From: Halichondria panicea
Lineage: Eukaryota > Porifera > Demospongiae > Suberitida > Halichondriidae
Assembly (NCBI RefSeq): GCF_963675165.1
Contig: NC_087377.1
Span: forward strand, 9,937,122 to 10,001,121
DNA length: 64,000 nucleotides
Direction: 5' to 3'
Part shown: positions 11,879 through 22,878 of the stretch, piece by piece
How positions within the stretch are numbered: the first letter of the stretch is position 1
Layout: each line of letters opens with the position of its first letter
Translations under genes and position numbers: made by a program
The notes under the pieces: generated by a model
Seen by the model: the letters and a program-made list of their open reading frames with translations, nothing else
The model's database searches: none
What the model was told of the DNA's origin: nothing

Positions 11879-13078
11879 CTATTTCTTCGTATATACCGGC
11901 CCTCTCACTTCAGTCAATCTCTCACCACTTTCAATGTGTTCATACGCTAAGTTATCAGCTGCTTTTGGATCACTGGGTAGTTTGTCAGGATCTTCGTATA
12001 CTGCACACAGAGTTACTTGAGGAGTCTTTATCCTACGGCAGTAAAAGAAAATACAGCCTACACCAGAAGTGGCTGCAAACAGGCATCCAAGGATAACAAC
12101 AACAGCAATCACGATAACAGCAACAAGCCAACTATTTACTGCAAAAAATAAACACACAATAATAATTATTAGTTTAACAATGGCTAAAAACAACAAATTC
12201 ACTTACTTGAACAGGAAGGGATAGAGTAAGTGCCAGTTGTTGAGTCAAAAAATGCTGTGGTCTATGAAGAACCTCCATTGAATCCTTCCACAGAGTTCAC
12301 ACACTGGTAAGTTGGAGGGTCACTGCTCACTAATATGGCACTATAGCTATCATAGCAGGAGGGGGGATGAGAGATAAAGTAGTGAACATCCGATCATTCT
12401 CAAAACCAACAATGGTGCCGGCATTCACCACTTCAGAGCGATAGCAATAAGTGATACCAGCACGAAGATCAGAAATTGTAACTGTGAATGAGCTGGACAT
12501 CAATGCTGAATAGGTACTCGTGGAAAACCTGGAGTCTTGTAGACTCAGTGTGCATTCTTGGTAGTGTACCATTATGCTAGCAGATGGTTTAACACAACCG
12601 ATGTTGTTGACAGAGAATGATAGAATAACGCTTATTGTTGTAACTGTATAAGAACTTGATACACTTGTGAGAATAACTGCAAGTAGCAACAATAATAATT
12701 ATACAACAGCACTTATTCACAAGCTGAAAATGTACTGCACCTTCAAAATTAGCCATTATTGATGCAGCTGCTCCCAAGATGTTGACAGCTCTAACATCAA
12801 ATGAGTAGATTCCAGCTCCAGAGAAAATAGAATTGGGAATGGATAGTGTTGTTCTATTGGTGGACATTTCAATTCCATGGTTAACTGTCACATTATACAT
12901 TCGAATTTGAGGATAGCCAGCTGGTAATGTTGGACCCTGTAAAGGTAATTGGCATATCTGTAATAATTGAACTGTGAATGCATGTGCATGAAACCTACCA
13001 TCCACCTCAGTATTGCGTTAGTAAACAAGCAACCATCTTGTGAGTTCGTCAAGTTAATTCCAGAGGGCGGTAAGAGAA
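11879..13078 (-). pseudogene. FN3-type transmembrane receptor with ITIM-like tail, disrupted (copy A)
   Basis: Minus-strand exons at 13078-12999 and 12936-12741 (two halves of one FN3 domain, phases 1-0 and 0-1), 12676-12207 (FN3-like plus membrane-proximal segment) and 12138-11879 (transmembrane helix and tail). The helix follows NSWLVAVIVIAVVVILGC. The tail has AVYEDP and LAYEHI; LAYEHI fits the ITIM consensus. Defects: the third exon changes frame near 12340 and has an in-frame TAG at 12264-12262; the tail has two extra bases (TATATA for TATA) near 11889, so it ends GPVYTKK while copy B continues for another 29 or so residues. No signal-peptide or Ig exon was found upstream. It may be a pseudogene or an allele with sequence errors. 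Confidence 0.75.
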
Positions 13079-14790
13079 CTGTAGAAACTTAATGGTACTT
13101 CTTGACGAGTGTAGCCAGTCAATGATAATGCATGATAGACGGTAGTATACCTTAAGTATTAGTTATTGCCTAGTATGCACGGGTGCAACATAATGCCCGA
13201 GGGCATTATGTCATCAAGTGCAATATATGGCATGTTGTAAGAGGGCACCTGCAATAACTAACTTATTGCCCAATGACGTCAAACTCTTCTGTCTGATTGG
13301 TCAAATTTTTTCCCTATAAATTGTAGTAAAAGACATGTGTTTTGAGTGAATTTTAGTGGGTTCATAGTAAATTCTTAGGTTTTGTTCTTACAACTAATCA
13401 AAAGGTAGTAGCCTATAAAGGGACCAAATGAGGTTGGGAGGGTGGTGCATAAATCCCAAAAGCAGTCTTGAAATCTACTGCATTTTTATACACAGTGCAA
13501 GTGCATATAAATGAAATTTACTGTATTTATACACAGTGTAAGTGCATATGAATGATAGTGCATTATGCCAGTGCAATATATGGTTGCTATGGTAGTGATA
13601 CAACATGCCATATATAACAGAGCATTGGATTGCTTTGATCTGCCTACTCACTGGTGACGTGTTTTCACAGGCAGGTAGGTTTGTTTGCATTTTCACTGTT
13701 CAACTCATTTTGCTGGTTCTGTTAAATCTTGCTCAATTTGTGATTATTAATTTTATACATGGTTTCATTGCATTTTCCAATTATCTGCGAGTACACATTT
13801 TTGCGATTTTACTCTCTAAGACTCATTCGCAGAAATGGCAGAAATTAATACTTGCGTAATTAGTTATAGTTATAACACGGGCACAAGGGATGTATGGCAT
13901 ATATTTCGCTGAAGCACGAGGGCGTAAGCCCCGTGGGCTGAGTGCAATAATTATATGCCATGCATTCCGAGTGCACGTGCTATAACTAGTTTATACCCTG
14001 ATGCTGCCTGACAACATGCCATTATTATACAGAGCAAGATCCTTTATAATACCTATTGTGGTAGTATCATTGATCTATTTCTATATAATTATATGACTGC
14101 ATGCATATATAAAGCAGTTCATTAGGAGGAGTACGCAACTCCAATAGACTGTACACAGGTCGAGGCATTCTGTTTGACCATGGTGGCGATGCATATAGAT
14201 AGAGTAGAAGAGGGATTGGAAACAGAAATGCCCTCGATTTTAATTGAGGCTTACTTTTAACAACGCGAGGACTAACATGAATAATTCATGAGAAATGTTT
14301 TACTGTGTGTAAAAAGTTCAAGAGCATGCAGTTCTGCTGCTAAACATCAACTTTCATCTCTGTGTCATGATCATACTTGTCAATGAGGCCATTTGGGACA
14401 CAGCACACTCTGAGTTACACTATATATCATAGGTGCTATACGAACATGCGCTAGCATGAAGAGGCACTCTGTGTACCTCTATAATTATATATAGCTACCG
14501 TGTTACTAGAATATTTTGCTGGTGAAAAACCTTTGTGAATGAGCCTAATCTGAGTATATATAATATGAGCCATATTCCATACTTCCCTGGAGGAAGTAAA
14601 ATATGGCTCATATTCACTGGAAATCCCCTAGGATATGGAGTGAATCAGTGATCAAAATAACTTGAGTAATAATCAATCAGTAAAAATATAATGTATAATT
14701 ATTTTACTTTCAGTCGTTTCTTTGCCTTTTCCTTGATTTTGAAATACTTCCACAGTGGAGGCTGTCAAGTAGAGATGCTTTACCTTGGTG
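13079..14790. other. Region of palindromic repeats, no gene
   Basis: Holds partly palindromic stretches at 13180-13260 (GCCCGAGGGCATTATG) and 13875-13995 (GGCATATA...TATATGCC with a GGGCGTAAGCCC core), a solitary foldback arm at 14115-14155, a TACTAGAATATTTTGCTGG fragment at 14507 and an inverted pair ATGAGCCATATT/AATATGGCTCAT at about 14567-14610. No exons were identified, although upstream exons of the minus receptor gene would be expected here. Confidence 0.55.
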
Positions 14791-14812
14791 GCATTGCTTG
14801 TGGTGACTGCGG

Positions 14813-16170
14813 GTGGTGATAAACTTGAGCGGTGACTGCATGGATGATAGCTTGAGTTGGGGTGTTAACTTGAGTGGTGACTGCTGGGGTGGTGATTACT
14901 TGAACGGTGACTGCACGGGTGATAGCCTGAGCGGTGACTGCTGGGGTGGTGATTACTTGAACGGTGACTGCACGGGTGATAACTTGAGTGGTGACAGCTG
15001 GGGTGGTGATAGCTTGAGCGGTGACTGCTGGGGTGGTGATTACTTGAGCAGTGACTGCACGGATGATTACTTGAGTGGTGACTGCACAGCTGATATAGCT
15101 TGAGCGGTGACGTGGTGATAACTTGAGCGGTGACTGCTGGGGTGGTGATTACTTGAGCGGTGACTGCACGGGTGATAGCTTGAGCGGTGACTAGCAGTGA
15201 CGTAGGCAGAGGGGGGCTGACGGGCTAGAGCCCCCCCCCCCTTTTGTGTTTCATCAACTCAATCTATTCTGCATGCATAGTTACTAGAATGATGTCATTC
15301 AATGGAAATGTGGGCAGGGCCATCTACTGCGCATGCTTACTGCAGATGAAAAGTGATGACCTTTTTTTTAGGTAAAATTCCAAGCTATTCAGGCCTGCTC
15401 TGGCCCTGCTCAATGGATTTGAGCCCTGCCCTTCCCAAAATCCTGGCTACGCCACTGACTAGCTGCTGGGGTGGTGATAACTTGAGCGGTGACTGCACGG
15501 GTGATAGCTTGAGCGGTGACTGCTGGGGTGGTGATTACTTGAGTGGTGACTGCACGGGTGATAGCTTGAGCGGTGACTGCTGGGGTGGTGATAACTTGAG
15601 CAGTGACTGCTGGGGTGGTGATTACTTGAGTGGTGACTGCACAGGTGATAGCTTGAGTGGTGACTGCTGGGGTGGTGATTACTTGAGCGGTGACTGCTGG
15701 GGTGCATGGTGGTTACTTGAGCGGTGACTGCACGGGTGATACCTTGAGCGGTGACTGCACGGGTGATAACTTGAGCAGTGACTGCACGAGTGATAGCTTG
15801 AGCGGTGACTGCTGGGGTGGTGGTTACTTGAGCGGTGACTGTACGGGTGATAACTTGAGCGGTGACTGCACGGGTGATAACTTGAGCAGTGACTGCACGG
15901 GTGATAACTTGAGTGGTGACTGCTGTGGTGGTAATTACTTGAGCGATGACTGCTGGGGTGGTGATTACTTGAGCAGTGACTGCACGGATGATTACTTGAG
16001 TGGTAACTGCACGGGTGATAGCTTGAGCGGGGACTGCACGAGTGATAGCTTGAGCAGTGACTGCACGGGTGATAGCTTGAGTGGTGACTGCACGGGTGAT
16101 AGCTTGAGCGGTGACTGCTGGGGTAGTGTTTACTTGAGTGTTGACAACGGTGGAACAGTTGGTTTTGGTG
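14813..16170. repeat. 27/30-bp coding-like minisatellite
   Basis: About 1.1 kb of alternating 27-bp and 30-bp units that keep triplet register, so both strands are open for long stretches. The plus strand reads LSGDCTGDS and LSGDCWGGDY; the minus strand reads AQAITRAVT and AQVITTPAVT (Thr-rich, mucin-like; open for 280 codons at 16301-15459). A transposon at 15195-15457 interrupts it, and an irregular unit near 15702 breaks the register. The minus reading would suit a glycosylated stalk, and a possible donor (AAG|GTAAAG) lies at the array end near 14783, but a frame slip precedes it. Coding status is unresolved. Confidence 0.75.
15195..15457. mobile_element. CAG...CTG transposon inside minisatellite, 5-bp TSD
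   Basis: Ends CAGTGACGTAGGCAG and GGCTACGCCACTG, with ACTAG duplicated on both sides (15190-15194 and 15458-15462). A poly-C run lies near 15230. Non-coding. Its insertion into the repeat array gives a clear empty-site comparison with neighbouring units. Confidence 0.85.
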
Positions 16171-16441
16171 ACTGTAGGCATCAAAATTGGTTTAGCAAAG
16201 AATGAATTTGGTTGCCTTGTCTTCTGCAGTATCGTCTTGCAGGGGTATTGAACAGAATGTAGACATAGAGTAGTAGACAATGTCATTGTATGTGCTAACA
16301 ATATCGATGGTAGAGTCCTTTTTTTGGTATGTTAATATCTACAAATCCAGACCAGATACCAGTAGATAGAATCTCTCCTCTCTCTCCCGAGAGCAAACTT
16401 TTTGCTTGTTGGTATGTCCAATTGAGACAAATAAGGACGTC

Positions 16442-17433
16442 TTATCTCTTGCCTACTCTTAGCTGTGGCACGTGCACACCATTACAGCCTTTACAAAGGC
16501 ATGTAGATGTACACGGTCGATCCATTAAGTAGCATTTACACCTTGAGGCATAGAGTACAACTGTGTGAGCAAACTTTTCCAATCTTTTTTTTTTGACTCC
16601 ACATCTGCAACTCACACACTTTGACACATTACTTAACATGCTGACCTGGCTGAGTGTGTCGCAGTATGGGAGAGCTGCATCATAATGACCAGATCCGATG
16701 GGTTCATAAACTAAGATCCTTTCCATAGCACCGTCCTTCGGAGTAACGTATATGGGCTGGTTACCGAGTGTTGTGGTGATGATTAAAAGTGATGACTGAA
16801 GTCTTGTAGCCATAGCTATATAATTGCATTAGATCTCCAAGTGAGCTCGCAAAAAATCCATCGTAAAGAAATTTGCTTGATTCTTCCAGGTAATGAACAT
16901 CATTCGCAACAAAGCATTCGTACGTTTGGCGGCGTTCGCCTAAAATTTCATCAACAAATACTTGACTAAGCTTCATGCATATAAATTATAGAGTCCCAAT
17001 ATCAGTATCACCAATCACACCGAGTCTAGACAAACAATTGTTCCATCTATCCTTGTTTGATGTCATGCTTATTGCTATAGAATGAGCAGGGTGTCATACA
17101 GGGGGGGAAGGAGGGATATCCCCCCCTTTTCAATTATGACTGAGTGTCCATAGCTGGGTATTGAAATAACAGTTGACCTTTTTTTAGCAACATTTTCTGG
17201 TTACTTTTCTCATTTCCCCCCTCTACTTCAAAATCCTGTATGACACCCTGATGAGTTTCGATCTTTTTTATGGGAACACGTTTTAACCCGTATTCACTCA
17301 GCCTGTTTTGGATATCACTCTGTCCATATTCACTGCCACTGACCAACAACGTAATGTTATCGATTCCTTGAAGTACACGAGGTTGTCTTGTAGCAGATGA
17401 CCCATCATTCCAGTAACCCCTTATATAATTATG
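16442..17433 (-). pseudogene. OTU-domain protein fragment, disrupted
   Basis: On the minus strand a protein-like sequence runs from about 17433 to 16442 across breaks. The central part (16976-16761) holds FLYDGFFASSLGDLM. The next frame (16813-16442) holds LGNQPIYVTPKD and EPIGSGHYDAALPYCD; GHYDA fits the catalytic-His region of OTU cysteine proteases. It ends in a Cys-rich segment (CVSCRCG, then CKCYLMDRPCTSTCLCKGCN). Breaks are a stop near 17004, a frame change near 16810, and a transposon inserted at 17087-17250. OTU plus Cys-rich C-terminal modules recur in invertebrate repetitive elements, so this may be mobile-element cargo rather than a host gene. Assignment is from motif recall. Confidence 0.6.
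17087..17250. mobile_element. Small CAG...CTG element, 5-bp TSD
   Basis: Ends CAGGGTGTCATACAGG and CCTGTATGACACCCTG are perfect inverted repeats, flanked by ATGAG on both sides (17082-17086 and 17251-17255). Removing it with one ATGAG restores a longer open minus-strand frame of the OTU fragment. Confidence 0.9.
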
Positions 17434-18479
17434 CTCGGAATAATTTTAGCATAAAATTAACTAGGGATACACTCAGGGTGCAACCTCGCTACGCATAATC
17501 ATCACTGATCATTAATGTTGGGTGTGTCATGTAGAGGTAGCTGGGCGGAGCTAGAAGGATTTTAGATAATGATCGAAATGTCACGAATCGTCAATCTAAA
17601 AACTATTGTCTAGCTTATGAGCAGAACGCTTGAAAAAGGGCCTTCTGAGCTGTAGAATGGAGCTCAAGTGTCCTCAGTACAATCACTAACACGTCCTCAC
17701 TTTGAAGTCGAACCGTTATGGTCTGCAAGCAACCAGAGCCACTAGTTCTATTGTGTCTGACGTCGTCGTCCACTTTTTTTTTTCCAAAATCTCAATGTGA
17801 CCCGATTAGAGCCTCGCTTCGCTCGGAATCAGGCATAAATGTCCATTTTTGGTAAAGATCCTTACATTAAATTTTGCCTAACGACAATTTCATAACAAAA
17901 ATTGCTGAAGGTTAAATCAGCAAGATAACATTGAGAACCATAATCATTTATGTCTTGTGTCAGTGTTTATATCTATACGTCTCAATTTTGTCAAGGGAAT
18001 AATCAAATTATATATGAGAATTAATCACATTTTTTTATGAGAATAACAGATAATAGGAACACCAAGTAATGCGTACACCAAGTAATTAGTAATGGGTGAA
18101 AAAAAAGAATAATTTATAGGGCCTATAATTATTATATAAACATGGACACACTAAAATGGTTACGCTCTAGTGCAGGCTATTTCTAAGTCGATCAGCAAGC
18201 AGTTTACACAAGACTCTCACAAAGGTACATGCTGTGCGTTAATTTTTGTGAACCTCTTAATGGGCCAAAAATGAGTTAGTACATGACACACCATTTTGTT
18301 ACACTTAATTATCAACCTTTTGAGCACAGTGGATTCTCACTGCATGGACCCGACAACATTCTGGCTCTGGTTTGCAGTTACCCCGCATATATGCAGCCAC
18401 ATCAAGACTCACCTCATACTTACGGTTGCATGCCTTGCTGTGTTCTGTCAAGCGGTTAACTCCATTTGTATACTGTATA
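17434..18479. other. Intergenic, nothing recognised
   Basis: Mixed AT-rich sequence with poly-T and poly-A tracts. No exon with good splice sites, no inverted-repeat element and no repeat shared with other parts of the window was found. Confidence 0.5.
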
Positions 18480-18678
18480 TATAGCAGGTAATTTTCGTGG
18501 GGTAAAAATGCATTCAACTCGAAAAACGGTGGTTTTCATCAGTAACAAATTTCGCTTAGTCTCATGGCTGCATTGCATTCCTACATTCCGGTAAGTCACG
18601 CCTACTTTAAAATTTCGTGGAAGTCAGCTTGCCCACGAAAATAACGAATATTTTACCCCATGAAAATAACCCACTATA
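18480..18678. mobile_element. MITE with TATAGCAGGTAATTTTCG ends
   Basis: The left end TATAGCAGGTAATTTTCGTG and right end GAAAATAACCCACTATA are inverted repeats. Same family as 4065-4267, similar length, non-coding. Confidence 0.7.
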
Positions 18679-18822
18679 CGGTATTCAAACAGTCGGAAGT
18701 GAGATATTGATGTGTAATTTTATATACTGAAAAGCAATATCAATTTTGGTCGTGGCATGACTATATGCACGGCCGCATCCGATAAGCTATATAGAGAGAT
18801 CCTGAAGTATCAGAATTCAGAC

Positions 18823-19154
18823 TAGATGGGCGTGGCCCGCCTCCAAAAGGGAGACAGGTTGCAGCCCTATCTAGCATTCGTTCTGCTGCATCGAGTACTA
18901 ACTATGAAATCATTAATATTAGCTAACCACAGAGCTCAGCTTGCTGCAGAGAAGGGGAGGAGCTGGGAAGCCAACAAATGCATTACGTAAGGGCTATACG
19001 ATCTGATTGGTGCGTATGCATTCCTGAATGCAGACTGCTTGTATAATGTAAGCAGTCTGCAATCTAATTGGTGCTGCATGTTTTTCTGCAGCAGAACAAG
19101 TGCTAGATAGGACTGCAACCCGTCTCCCTTTTGGAGGCGGGCCATGCCCATCTA
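18823..19154. mobile_element. Foldback MITE with perfect 9-bp TSD
   Basis: Arms of about 65 bp begin TAGATGGGCGTGGCCCGCCT, with the inverted copy ending GGGCCATGCCCATCTA. AATTCAGAC is duplicated exactly on both sides (18814-18822 and 19155-19163). A 9-bp target duplication is typical of Mutator-like elements. Non-coding. Confidence 0.85.
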
Positions 19155-19175
19155 AATTCAGACATCGTGTCTATG

Positions 19176-19626
19176 CAGAGGAGGTTGGACACGCATCATC
19201 ATGACGCCTTCAGTCATGTGATAATTATAAACCTTTATAGAATTCCTTTGAGGTCAAAGGTGAGAATGTAAAAGCTATCAGTGCAAGTAAGAGCTAGAGA
19301 ACGCTAAAGAGAAACAGAGTAATGGTGCTCTGACCTCCTCTGCTCATATAGATCATAATCCTGTTAAACAAAAATTGGAAAAGTGTCAAAAAAATCTAAA
19401 TACTAGTCTAGATCCATCTTGGAATCTTTTCAGCAGTATAGGGAAGGTGAGAGGGCGGTGGGAATGCTCCTAGACCACTTCTGGCTATTTGCAGTGTCTC
19501 TGTACAGCCTACAAAACAGTGGAGCATCGAGGTGCCTAATGGTGCCTAATCGGCCATTTTAATTAGATTCTTATGAGCGCACGTGATAAAACCTGACGGT
19601 GGATGACGCGCGTCCAACCTCCTCTG
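19176..19626. mobile_element. CAGAGGAGGTTGG-family MITE, 9-bp TSD
   Basis: Ends CAGAGGAGGTTGGACACGC and GCGTCCAACCTCCTCTG. The flanks GTGTCTATG (19167-19175) and GTGTTTATG (19627-19635) form a 9-bp TSD with one mismatch. Non-coding, 451 bp. Relatives lie at 28112, 35113 and 42280. Confidence 0.85.
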
Positions 19627-20225
19627 GTGTTTATGCATTACATAATAACGTTGCCAATGCTGATTGCGCATGCTCAATTGGGCGTGGTCATGACTTGTAA
19701 CACGAGCTATAATTAATTTACAATACAGAATTCGATAGAGCTATGCCAGTATTACTAATACATACAGGGTGTACACACCTGATTAGACTTTGGGTCCTGC
19801 TGGACAGTACGATGAGAGAGGCTTAAGCAGTGCACACGGCGTCTTCCATACTGCATGGAGATCAGTCCTTGAGCACTGAAGTGCTAACCCTCAGCTGTTG
19901 ACATGAATAAATGGAATTTAATCGGAAGGATTAAATGTGGTTAACAGGTGACGTACAGATACCAATTGCAACCAACACGGGCATGCGCAAGGAACACGTG
20001 GTCAGGCAGTCAGTGCAAGAACAAACGAATTAGAAAACTTCTCTTCTGGATCTATCCTATAATTCTCAAGATTTCTCTTGCTGATCTATCCGGTAATTTT
20101 CTATACGAAGAGAAGAAATATACCTCCCCACTCACCCATACACCTGAAGAAAATACTATATTGCTCACTGGTGAAATCCCAAATATCTTACTGCTGTCAA
20201 TTGTGGCGGCCGCAACTTATAAAAC

Positions 20226-20850
20226 ATTCAAAGTCTAGAAAGAATACAGCGTAAAGCAACGAAGTATATTCTGAATGACTACTCAAATAACTATAAATCT
20301 CGACTTCTTGAGCTTAGGAATCTACCGCTCATGTACTGGCTTGAAATTCAAGACATAATGCTGTTAATCAGGAATCTGAAAGACACATCTGATGCAAATG
20401 ACTTGAAAAAGTACATCAAGTTTGTTAATAATAGGACAAGAGCAAATGGTGTCAAACTGGAGCACAAATTCGCGAGGCTAACGACTACGAGAAATTTCTT
20501 TTTCATCCGTATAGTCCGGCTCTGGAATGCACTCCCAAAAGGTGTTTTGGATCTAGAGTCATCGTTGAACACAAACAAAACACATCTTACAAAATACCTG
20601 TGGAAACATTTTATGGAGAACTTCGACCCGAACAATCTTTGCACCTTTCATTTTCTCTGTCCGTGTTACAAATATATAGCTAATACACGTACATACCATG
20701 TATAATTACCATGTATATATATAATTACCAAGCTGTTCCTTAAATGGTCCAAGCTTTCAGTGACTCTATAGCTTTATATTAAATATGTCACTACTATCAC
20801 ACTGTATAATTTCACTGTAAAGATATATATTATTATTATTATTATTATTA
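20226..20850 (+). pseudogene. LINE (CR1/L2-like) 3' fragment with short-repeat tail
   Basis: From about 20235 to 20705 the plus strand encodes the C-terminal end of a non-LTR retrotransposon reverse transcriptase protein: LERIQRKATKYIL, then RLWNALPKGV and the FDPNNLCTFHFLCPC ending seen in CR1/L2-type elements. The RT catalytic domain is missing, so the copy is 5'-truncated, as LINE insertions usually are. About 120 bp of 3' untranslated sequence ends in a TAT/ATT repeat at 20829-20850, which fits a LINE tail. The DIRS-like element starts directly after it. Confidence 0.75.
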
Positions 20851-20918
20851 ATTGGAACACCGCCGATCAGTTCCACCAACCCCGACAACCGACGACAACT
20901 CCGACAACTCTCAACACC

Positions 20919-21999
20919 ATGATTGCCAATTCTGTCCAGGCAGCCCTCGGCGCGGTGTTACCGACGATCATCAACGCAATGGACCAGCGGATTCAGGCAG
21001 CAGTCCAACAACACCGCAGTTTCACCATCAGTCTCACCACCAGTCCCACCATCAGTCCCCTCATCGATCCCAACCATCTCTGCTTCCGGCTCGGGTACCC
21101 CACGGAGTCCCACCTCAGGCCCTGTTGTCAGCACCGGAACGGCAGGTATGTCAAGTACCTCACTAGCACATGTTCCCCTCGTATCTACTAGTGCCCCCCG
21201 TACTCAAACCCGCATGAGCCTCCCCACATTACCGACGATACCAAGCATTATTCCGTTACTTCAACCAGAAGTCCCATATACGGTCAATGTAGGCCAGAAT
21301 GCCATCCCCATTCCCGACAAACTATCTAAAAAATCGGAAAAAGGGGAATTTATTGAACTAGCTGAGTTCCTACCCGACTCGTTTGGGGGTACGTCAAACG
21401 ATACGGGTGAGAAACTCAGAAGAAAGCGCAGGGTTGCCAACATACTACAGTGGGTGGAATGTTTTAACGCATACGTCTCAGTTGTCACACAACGCGACCC
21501 CACACACGTGCAGGACCTTTTAGCGTATTCCTCACTAATCGTCCACACGGCCCGGAAATACGCTGGAGACGGGTGGATTCAGTACGATAGAAACTTTAGA
21601 AAAGCAGCTGCAGCTAACCCAGCCATGAAGTGGGGCGAGATTCATCAAACATTTTATGCTATGGCTTTTGTAAATGCAAAAACCAAAGAGCATTGTTCTT
21701 TATGCTTTAGCTTAGACCACGCAACGACGGAATGCGACGACTACGAACCTCCCAAAACACCTACTAACTACCACAAACGACCTATTGCGGCTGTCAACTC
21801 GGCAGAGATTTGCCGCAATTGGAACTTTGGCACTTGCCCACGCCTCCCAAACTGTCCATACCAACACTCGTGTATTAGCTGTCATGGGCCTCACAAACAA
21901 CCGGTATGTCCGCGGAAGAAGAGGAGGAGCTATTCAGGACAGAACTATCAAGGACAGAACTATCAAGGACCAAGCTATCAAGCACCAACAATGAACTAG
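20919..21999 (+). pseudogene. Gag-like protein of the YR retrotransposon, frameshifted
   Basis: An ATG at 20919 opens MIANSVQAALGAVLP..., but the frame must change near 21010-21030 to join the long open frame that ends at 21999. The upstream sequence is open in the same frame as the ATG, so the true start may be further left. The long frame has a Ser/Pro/Thr-rich N-terminal part, a central helical region (FLPDSFGG; VECFNAYVSVV) and two C-terminal zinc-binding motifs: CSLCFSLDHATTEC and CRNWNFGTCPRLPNCPYQH, followed by CISCHGPH. The tail repeats NYQGQNYQGPSYQ. Zinc knuckles near the C-terminus suit nucleic-acid binding by Gag. Confidence 0.75.
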
Positions 22000-22217
22000 A
22001 ACCATAGTCAATAATTATATATTTTGATTGGGTTTTTTCAGGTATTTATCAGTGTTATGCATTTATCACCGTTATGCCCCATCGGGGTATCCTTTTTCTC
22101 TCATTATAATTATATCCACGGCATGTGATCAACTCATCGTTATGTATTTCCTCTCATTACTATTGCTTCAACATTATAATATTGGCAGTGACATTCAATT
22201 AACACGACGCTGCTGTC

Positions 22218-22836
22218 ACCAGGCATGCCCCTGGTCAACGCACAAGGCACGTCCTTGGCTATGTAAATACTAAATCATACACCAGGCATGCCCCTGGTTG
22301 GCATCCGATCCGACGTTAAGTAGGTCAGTACAAATACACACCAGGCATGCCCCTGGTCAACGCACAAGGCAGGCTAAGTAAATACTAAATCATACACCAG
22401 GCATGCCCCTGGTCGGCATCCGATCCTACGTTAAGTAGGTCAGTACAAGTACACACCAGGCATGCCCCTGGTCATATCAATTAAGGCACCAGGCATGCCC
22501 CTGGTCAAACACACATCAGGCATGCCCCTGATCATGTCTCACATTGATTACACAGTACACTCAGGGCATGGCCAATCCCGCCCATTCTAGGACAGCTTCC
22601 CATATCCATCACACACCAGGCATGCCCCTGGTCAACCCACTTAAGTATCAGACATGCCCCGGTACACACTAGGCATCTGGTCGTCGGCATCACACGCCAG
22701 GCAGGCCTTTGCTAATTAGGTCCTGAGAAGGTTTCACTTACCGTTCACACACTAGTTAGCCCCCAGTCATTTCTCGGGAATCACGTATCGGTACACCTCA
22801 GACACATATCGAATACACACCAGGCATGCCCCTGGC
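22218..22836. repeat. Array of ACCAGGCATGCCCCTGGT hairpin repeats
   Basis: Nine good copies of this 18-mer start at 22218, 22281, 22340, 22396, 22455, 22488, 22515 (paired change ATCAGG...CCTGAT), 22615 and 22819, with a decayed copy near 22648. Each can form a 6-bp stem around CATGCC. The first four fall in a higher-order unit of about 118 bp present twice. The array fills the interval between gag and the RT frame. Confidence 0.9.
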
Positions 22837-22878
22837 TGGCCAAAAAACTAACCTCCATTCCCCACAGATCCACACCCG

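Larger units (their letters stand above)
1..12075. repeat. Large direct duplication, copy A
   Basis: This block matches 51075-64000 in the same orientation almost base for base. The offset starts at about 51072 and drifts to 51927 through indels. By eye the first 1.4 kb shows about nine substitutions. It holds exons 6-9 of a plus-strand receptor gene, a satellite and transposon region, and the tail exon of a minus-strand receptor gene. The left limit is the window edge, so the true start of the duplicated unit is not visible. Copy A lacks 77-bp, 398-bp and about 125-bp segments that copy B has, and it has lost about 317 bp near 7987. Confidence 0.95.

Noticed and set aside
14813-16170. Confident secreted Cys-rich protein on the plus strand
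   Set aside because: The plus frames are broken into several pieces, lack a signal peptide and shift register; the openness follows from the 3n unit length.
22218-22836. CRISPR-like array
   Set aside because: Repeats are 18 nt, hairpin-forming, irregularly spaced from 27 to about 200 bp, in a eukaryotic retrotransposon without cas genes.
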